A stretch of 64,000 bases of DNA from Ameyamaea chiangmaiensis (GTDB taxonomy: Bacteria; Pseudomonadota; Alphaproteobacteria; Acetobacterales; Acetobacteraceae), in NCBI RefSeq assembly GCF_025995235.1, contig NZ_BAPT01000056.1:1-64000 (forward strand), read 5' to 3'. The notes beneath the pieces are model-generated. The model was not told where the DNA came from. It did no database searches and worked only from the letters and a program-made list of their open reading frames with translations. Shown in pieces: positions 59,451 to 64,000 of the stretch; the first letter of the stretch is position 1; each line of letters starts with the position of its first letter. Position numbers and translations under genes: made by a program.

Positions 59451-60166
59451 CGGATCAGGTCGCAGCCTCGACGCCGGAGCCGCAACCGGGCCCCCGCGTG
59501 CTGTTTATCGAAGACGACGAGCGGATCGCGGACGAGATCAGCGATGATCTGCGCGCGCGATCCTTCGTCGTGCGGCATGAGGCGACGGGCACAGCCGGTT
59601 TGGCCGCGGCTCAGGCCGAGACGTTCGACGTGATGATCGTGGACCGAATGCTGCCGCAGATGGACGGGCTGACGGTCATCGAGACCCTGCGCAGCCAGCA
59701 GGTCACGACGCCGGTGCTTGTCCTCTCGGCGCTGTCGGCCGTTGATGACCGGGTCAGCGGGCTGCGCGCGGGTGGTGACGATTACCTGACCAAGCCCTTC
59801 GCGATGGAGGAACTGGCCGCCCGGCTGGAGGCGCTGCTGCGCCGCCCGAACGACACGCGCGCGACGATGCTGCGTGTGGGGCCGCTGGAGATCGACCTGA
59901 TCGAACGCGCGGTGACGCGGGACGGTCGCCCGATCGAACTGCTGCCCCGTGAATTCCGTCTGCTGGAATATATGGTGCGCCGGCCCGACCGGGTGCTGAC
60001 GCGCACGATGCTGCTCGAGGAAGTGTGGAATTACCGCTTCATCCCCCAGACCAATCTGGTCGACGTTCATATCGGCAAGCTGAGGCGCAAGGTCGACGCC
60101 CCCGGCGAACCCGCGCTGATCCAGAGCATTCGCGGCGTGGGTTTCATGTTTCATGTCCCGGATTGA
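59447..60166 (+). CDS. OmpR-family response regulator
   Basis: A 239-residue regulator from ATG 59447. The receiver domain has the acidic pair in IEDDERIAD, phospho-Asp66 in DVMIVDRMLPQMDG and Lys116 in YLTKPF. The C-terminal winged helix contains LPREFRLLEYMVRRPDRVLT, RTMLLEEVWNYRF and RSIRGVGFMF, the OmpR/PhoB DNA-binding part. It overlaps rmuC by four bases and its kinase by 14. An ATG four codons upstream is also in frame. The likely targets include the RND pump gene that follows; inference. Confidence 0.95.
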   Translation: MTDQVAASTPEPQPGPRVLFIEDDERIADEISDDLRARSFVVRHEATGTAGLAAAQAETFDVMIVDRMLPQMDGLTVIETLRSQQVTTPVLVLSALSAVDDRVSGLRAGGDDYLTKPFAMEELAARLEALLRRPNDTRATMLRVGPLEIDLIERAVTRDGRPIELLPREFRLLEYMVRRPDRVLTRTMLLEEVWNYRFIPQTNLVDVHIGKLRRKVDAPGEPALIQSIRGVGFMFHVPD

Positions 60167-61547
60167 GCTTTTCCGGACCGCGACATTCCGCCTGACTCTG
60201 ATGGTAGCCGGCGCGATGGTGGCGGCGATGCTGGCCCAGTTCCTGCTCTTGTATATGCAGATGACCCATTTCGAGGCGCGGCGTTCGGAGGCGATGCTGC
60301 ATCGTGAGGCCGAGATCCTCGCCCGGCAGCCGGCCGCGCGGCTCGAATATCTCATCCAGCATCGGGCGACCGACGATCTGCGCATCGTCATCAACGATAT
60401 CGGCCTGTTCGACGCCGATGGTCACTATATCGTCGGCGACCTGCAACTCATCCCCGACGGCCTGAAGCCCGATCATGTCGTGCGGCAGATCACCGTCCGC
60501 GCGCCGGAAGACGAACCCTACGCGATGCGTTTCCTGGCGGTCCCGGTGGATCAGGGGCGGATTCTGGTTCTGGGCCGCAGCCTGCATATGCTGGGCGAGC
60601 TTGAGGTGATGACGCGGCGGGCGATGTGGCTGTCGATCGTGCCCACCGTGGCGTTTGCGCTGCTGATGGGGGTGGTGCTCAGCCATCGCGCGCTGTCACG
60701 GGTCAAGACCATGCATGAGGCCATCGACCGGATCATGGGTGGCGACCTGCACGAGCGTCTGCCCGTCGCGCGTGAGCGGGACGATCTGGAGCGTCTGGCG
60801 GGCAGCGTCAATCGCATGCTCGATCGCCTGGAACATCTGCTCGACGAGATTCGCAACGTGGGCAACGACATCGCCCACGACCTACGCACGCCGTTGACGC
60901 GTGTGCGCGTCCGCCTGGAGCGTGCGCTGACCACTTCGACCGACATCGACACACTGCGCGAGGGGATCGCGCGGGCGGGTGACGATCTGGATCAGTGCTT
61001 TTCCGTCATCACCGCCCTGTTGCGGATCGGCGAGATCGAGAACGGCCGCCGCCGTGCGGGCTTTGGGACCGTGGATTTGTGCCAGATCGCCGCTGACATC
61101 GTCGATCTGTATGAACCGATCGCGGAAACGAAAGCGATCGGGCTGCATCTGGTGGTGCCGGCCGTGCCGGTCTGGGCACATGGCGACCGCGACCTGCTGG
61201 TCGAACTGTACGCCAATCTGATCGACAATGCGATCAAGTTCACGCCCGACGCGGGCACGGTCAAGCTGGTGGTCCGGGTCACGGCGACCGGGCCGGAGTC
61301 GAGTGTGGTCGACACCGGCATCGGTATTGCGGAGTCCGAGCGCGTCGCGGTGCTCAGCCGGTTCTATCGGTCCGACAAGAGCCGCCATGTCCCGGGAAGC
61401 GGGCTGGGGCTGAGCCTTGTGTCGGCGATTGCCGCCCTGCACGGCGCGACCCTGTCGATCGACGCCGGGGACGGTCGGGCCGCATCGCCCGGCACACGTT
61501 TTCGTGTGTCGTTCCCCGAGATGCCGCGCCCGGTGGTGCGGCATTAA
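60153..61547 (+). CDS. Sensor histidine kinase
   Basis: A 464-residue membrane kinase. TM1 is about 12-36, a sensor loop of about 120 residues lies in the periplasm, and TM2 is about 158-177. A HAMP domain follows (MHEAIDRIMGGDLHERLPV). The phospho-acceptor is His242 in GNDIAHDLRTPLTRVR; the ATPase part has LIDNAIKFTPD, DTGIGIAESE and GSGLGLSL. It pairs with the overlapping response regulator. Signal unknown. Confidence 0.95.
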   Translation: MSRIELFRTATFRLTLMVAGAMVAAMLAQFLLLYMQMTHFEARRSEAMLHREAEILARQPAARLEYLIQHRATDDLRIVINDIGLFDADGHYIVGDLQLIPDGLKPDHVVRQITVRAPEDEPYAMRFLAVPVDQGRILVLGRSLHMLGELEVMTRRAMWLSIVPTVAFALLMGVVLSHRALSRVKTMHEAIDRIMGGDLHERLPVARERDDLERLAGSVNRMLDRLEHLLDEIRNVGNDIAHDLRTPLTRVRVRLERALTTSTDIDTLREGIARAGDDLDQCFSVITALLRIGEIENGRRRAGFGTVDLCQIAADIVDLYEPIAETKAIGLHLVVPAVPVWAHGDRDLLVELYANLIDNAIKFTPDAGTVKLVVRVTATGPESSVVDTGIGIAESERVAVLSRFYRSDKSRHVPGSGLGLSLVSAIAALHGATLSIDAGDGRAASPGTRFRVSFPEMPRPVVRH

Positions 61548-61616
61548 ACGAGAATTTCATTTCCGCCCGGCAGCATGGCCTGTAAGCCACCCTCAATGCA
61601 GGAGGGACCTGTCCGC

Positions 61617-61640
61617 ATGAGGATCAGATTGTATCCATGA
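61617..61640 (+). other. Possible 7-residue leader peptide overlapping the RND start
   Basis: ATGAGGATCAGATTGTATCC and then ATGA give the peptide MRIRLYP, whose TGA overlaps the RND pump ATG. The strong ribosome site GCAGGAGGGA at 61598-61607 lies ten bases before this ATG, while the pump ATG at 61637 has only a weak site within the leader. Stop-start coupling is therefore likely. Alternatively the strong site acts on the downstream ATG at too-long spacing. Confidence 0.4.
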
Positions 61641-64000
61641 ACGCGATCGTCGTTACCGCGCTGAAGCGGCCCTATACATTCGTCGTTCTGTCGATCTTGA
61701 TCCTGGTGTTCGGGGTACAGTCGATCTTCAAGACGCCAACCGACGTGTTTCCCAACATCAAGATACCCGTCGTGGCGATCGCATGGAACTATACCGGGCT
61801 GATGCCTGAGGATATGTCCGGTCGCGTCGTCTATTACTACGAGCGCGCATTGACCGCGACGGTCAACAATATCGAACATATCGAGAGCTCGTCGTATTAC
61901 GGGCGCGGCATCGTCAAGGTGTTCTTTCAGCCGGGGACCGATACCTCGGTGGCGCAGACCCAGATCACCTCGGTCTCGCAGACGGTCATCAAGCAGATGC
62001 CTACCGGGATGACCCCTCCGCTGATCGTGACCTATAACGCCTCGTCCGTGCCGGTGCTGACGCTGCAGGTGTCGTCGGACCGTCTGACGGCATCCGAATT
62101 GTACGACATGTCGTCGAACCTGATTCGGCCGTCGCTGGTGTCGGTAGCGGGTGCCGCCATTCCCAATCCGTATGGTGGTTCACCGGGTAACATCATGGTC
62201 GATCTCGACCAGAACAAGATGCTGGCGCACAACCTGTCGGCCGAGGATGTGGCGGCTGCCCTGAACAAGCAGAACGTGGTGCTGCCCGCCGGTGACCAGA
62301 AGATCGGTCCGATGGACTTCATGGTCCAGACCAACGCGACGCCGCTGGAAATAGACACGTTCAATAATATTCCGATCAAGCAGATCGGTAATTCCGTTGT
62401 GTATCTGCGCGATGTGGCCTGGGTGCACTCGGGCGGTCCGCCCCAGACCAACGCGGTGCTGGTCCGTGGTCAGCAGGCCGTGCTGATCGTGGTGATGAAG
62501 AGTGGCGACGCGTCGACTCTTGCCGTCGTGAATGGCGTCAAAAGTCTTCTGCCGGGCATCATCAATACCCTGCCGGAGGGCGTGCATATCGACGTTATCG
62601 GCGATGCCTCGACCTTCGTGAAGGACTCGGTGATCGATGTCGTGCGTGAGATGGTCACCGCGGCGTTCCTGACCGGTATCGTGGTGTTGCTGTTCCTTGG
62701 ATCGTGGCGCTCGACCCTGATTATCGCGACGTCGATCCCGCTGGCGATGCTATGCTCCATTATCTGCCTGAACTGGGTCGGTCAGACGATCAACGTCATG
62801 ACTCTGGGTGGTCTGGCTCTGGCCGTCGGTATTCTGGTCGACGACGCGACCGTGATGATCGAAAACATCGATACCCACCTGGAGATGGACAAGGACCTGG
62901 AAACCGCGATCATCGACGCGGCCAACCAGATCGTCATTCCGACCTTCGTCTCTACGACCTGCATCTGCATCGTGTGGATGCCACTGTTCGAACTCGACGG
63001 CGTCGCGGGCTGGCTGTTCATGCCGATGGCCGAGGCGATCATTTTCGCGATGATTGCATCCTTCATCCTGTCGCGGACGCTGGTGCCCACGATGGCGGCC
63101 TTTCTTCTGCCCGCACAGGTGGCGGCTCATCATGCGGCCAAGCATGGGCATGCTCCGCAGAAGGGTGTGTTCGGGCGCTTTCAGGCTGGCTTCGAGGCGC
63201 GTTTCCAGCGTTTCCGTCATGCGTATCGCCATTTGCTCGAAGGGTTGATCGGAATACGCGGTCTGTTCGTTGGCGTATTTTTCGTGGCGGCTGTGCTGTC
63301 GACCGGGCTGCTGGCCTTCGTGGGGCAGGACTTCTTCCCCGAGATCGACTCGAACCAGCTTCAGATGCACATGCGCGCGCCTCTGGGCTATCGCATCGAG
63401 GAGGCGGGCAAGGTCGCGGTGCTGGTCAATCAGGAGATCGAGCGTCTCCTGCCGGGTCAGGTCGAGAACATCGTGGACAATTGCGGCCTGCCGTTCAGTC
63501 AGCTGAACCAGGCCTATATTCCGACTCCCACGATCGGCACGCAGGACTGTGATCTGACGATTTCGCTGCGTAATGAGCAGTCGCCCGTCGCGGAGTATCG
63601 CCAGACGCTTCGCCGGGGTCTCGTCCAGCGCTTTCCGGGCACGCAATTCACCTTCCAGCCGGCTGACCTGACCGCCAAGATCCTGAATTTCGGCATGCCC
63701 GCACCGATCATCGTGCAGGTGGTCGGCCGTGACCTCGACTCCAATTTCCGGTTCGCCAATCATCTGGCGGCCAAGTTGCGTCGCGTGACGGGGGCGACCG
63801 ACGTCTCCGTTCAGGAGACGATGACCACGCCGACGCTTCGGGTGAACGCCCACCGGTCGTTCGCCCTGGGCACGGGCCTGACCGAAGTCGACGTTGCCAA
63901 CAACGCTCTGGCGACATTGTCGGGCAGCGGGCAGGTCGCGCCGGTCTACTGGCTCGATCCCAAGACGGGGGTGTCGCATCTTCTGGACGTGCAGACGCCG
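61637..64000 (+). CDS. RND-family efflux transporter, 5' part
   Basis: 788 codons are visible and the frame is open at the window edge; full length should be about 1,050. First helix follows MNAIVVTALKRPYTFVVLSI. The porter domain has VDLDQNKMLAHNLSAEDVA, the membrane domain LFLGSWRSTLIIATSIPLAM, and helix 4 is GLALAVGILVDDATVMIENI, with the paired Asp residues of the proton relay. PTFVSTTCICIVWMPLFELD follows in place of the usual helix 5-6 text. AcrB/MexB-type pumps export drugs or toxic compounds with an adaptor and outer membrane channel; no adaptor gene lies upstream here. Substrate unknown. Confidence 0.92.
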   Translation, partial: MNAIVVTALKRPYTFVVLSILILVFGVQSIFKTPTDVFPNIKIPVVAIAWNYTGLMPEDMSGRVVYYYERALTATVNNIEHIESSSYYGRGIVKVFFQPGTDTSVAQTQITSVSQTVIKQMPTGMTPPLIVTYNASSVPVLTLQVSSDRLTASELYDMSSNLIRPSLVSVAGAAIPNPYGGSPGNIMVDLDQNKMLAHNLSAEDVAAALNKQNVVLPAGDQKIGPMDFMVQTNATPLEIDTFNNIPIKQIGNSVVYLRDVAWVHSGGPPQTNAVLVRGQQAVLIVVMKSGDASTLAVVNGVKSLLPGIINTLPEGVHIDVIGDASTFVKDSVIDVVREMVTAAFLTGIVVLLFLGSWRSTLIIATSIPLAMLCSIICLNWVGQTINVMTLGGLALAVGILVDDATVMIENIDTHLEMDKDLETAIIDAANQIVIPTFVSTTCICIVWMPLFELDGVAGWLFMPMAEAIIFAMIASFILSRTLVPTMAAFLLPAQVAAHHAAKHGHAPQKGVFGRFQAGFEARFQRFRHAYRHLLEGLIGIRGLFVGVFFVAAVLSTGLLAFVGQDFFPEIDSNQLQMHMRAPLGYRIEEAGKVAVLVNQEIERLLPGQVENIVDNCGLPFSQLNQAYIPTPTIGTQDCDLTISLRNEQSPVAEYRQTLRRGLVQRFPGTQFTFQPADLTAKILNFGMPAPIIVQVVGRDLDSNFRFANHLAAKLRRVTGATDVSVQETMTTPTLRVNAHRSFALGTGLTEVDVANNALATLSGSGQVAPVYWLDPKTGVSHLLDVQTP

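Noticed and set aside
1..64000. CRISPR array, toxin-antitoxin pair, restriction or abortive infection genes
   Set aside because: No regularly spaced direct repeats and no recognisable nuclease, methylase or small toxin-antitoxin frames were seen on either strand.

Overview
The window is 64 kb of GC-rich, gene-dense alphaproteobacterial chromosome. It most resembles the Acetobacteraceae (acetic acid bacteria). Reasons are a three-subunit molybdopterin/2Fe-2S/cytochrome c dehydrogenase of the AldFGH type, many polyol and sugar SDR enzymes, and overall codon bias. The genus cannot be fixed from sequence alone. No CRISPR array, rRNA or intact prophage was seen. One tRNA gene is present, tRNA-Arg(CCG).

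Layout. 1-1.3 kb: the 5' part of an MDR reductase and the deglycase/chaperone hchA. 1.9-4.2 kb: a genomic scar. It holds a DUF932-type gene fused in frame to a truncated, frameshifted ubiX copy, SDR debris and the C-terminal stub of a tyrosine integrase, next to the 3' end of tRNA-Arg. 4.2-9 kb: a lipoprotein alpha/beta hydrolase, a small zinc-finger protein, DNA polymerase I and an atypical SCO1-like protein. 9-16.3 kb: an Opp/Dpp-type ABC importer with two tandem paralogous binding proteins. 16.4-22.2 kb: the four-gene ligase-associated DNA repair cluster (ATP ligase and MBL exonuclease, divergent from Lhr-type helicase and PdeM).

22.5-35.7 kb: a pentose/pentitol island made of two convergent operons. 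The plus-strand operon has an AraC regulator, a XylF/FrcB-like binding protein, a single-domain ATPase, a permease, ribitol 2-dehydrogenase and a second SDR. The minus-strand operon runs deoC, binding protein, double ATPase, two permeases, mutarotase-like protein and ribokinase-family kinase. It reads as a complete uptake-to-aldolase pathway for deoxyribose or a related sugar. coaA lies upstream of deoC.

37-44.5 kb: an exported protein with an internal duplication, a LysR regulator, azoR, a YfdX protein and the AldFGH-like membrane dehydrogenase operon. 45-53.8 kb: a HAD phosphatase, a FUSC exporter, a class III aminotransferase, an SDR, a glycosyltransferase-like unknown, an ABC ATPase remnant, a small cysteine-containing exported protein and a SulP transporter. 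53.8-58 kb: a frameshifted sugar porter, then dctA and kgtP in tandem for C4-dicarboxylate and 2-oxoglutarate uptake. 58-64 kb: rmuC overlapping an OmpR-type regulator and its histidine kinase, followed by an RND efflux pump that runs off the window and may be translated through a 7-residue leader.

No clearly new defence or mobile system is visible. The most unusual items are the DUF932::UbiX chimera and tRNA-flanking scar, the SCO1-like protein with a CX4C motif and no recognisable copper histidine, and the two-operon pentose island.
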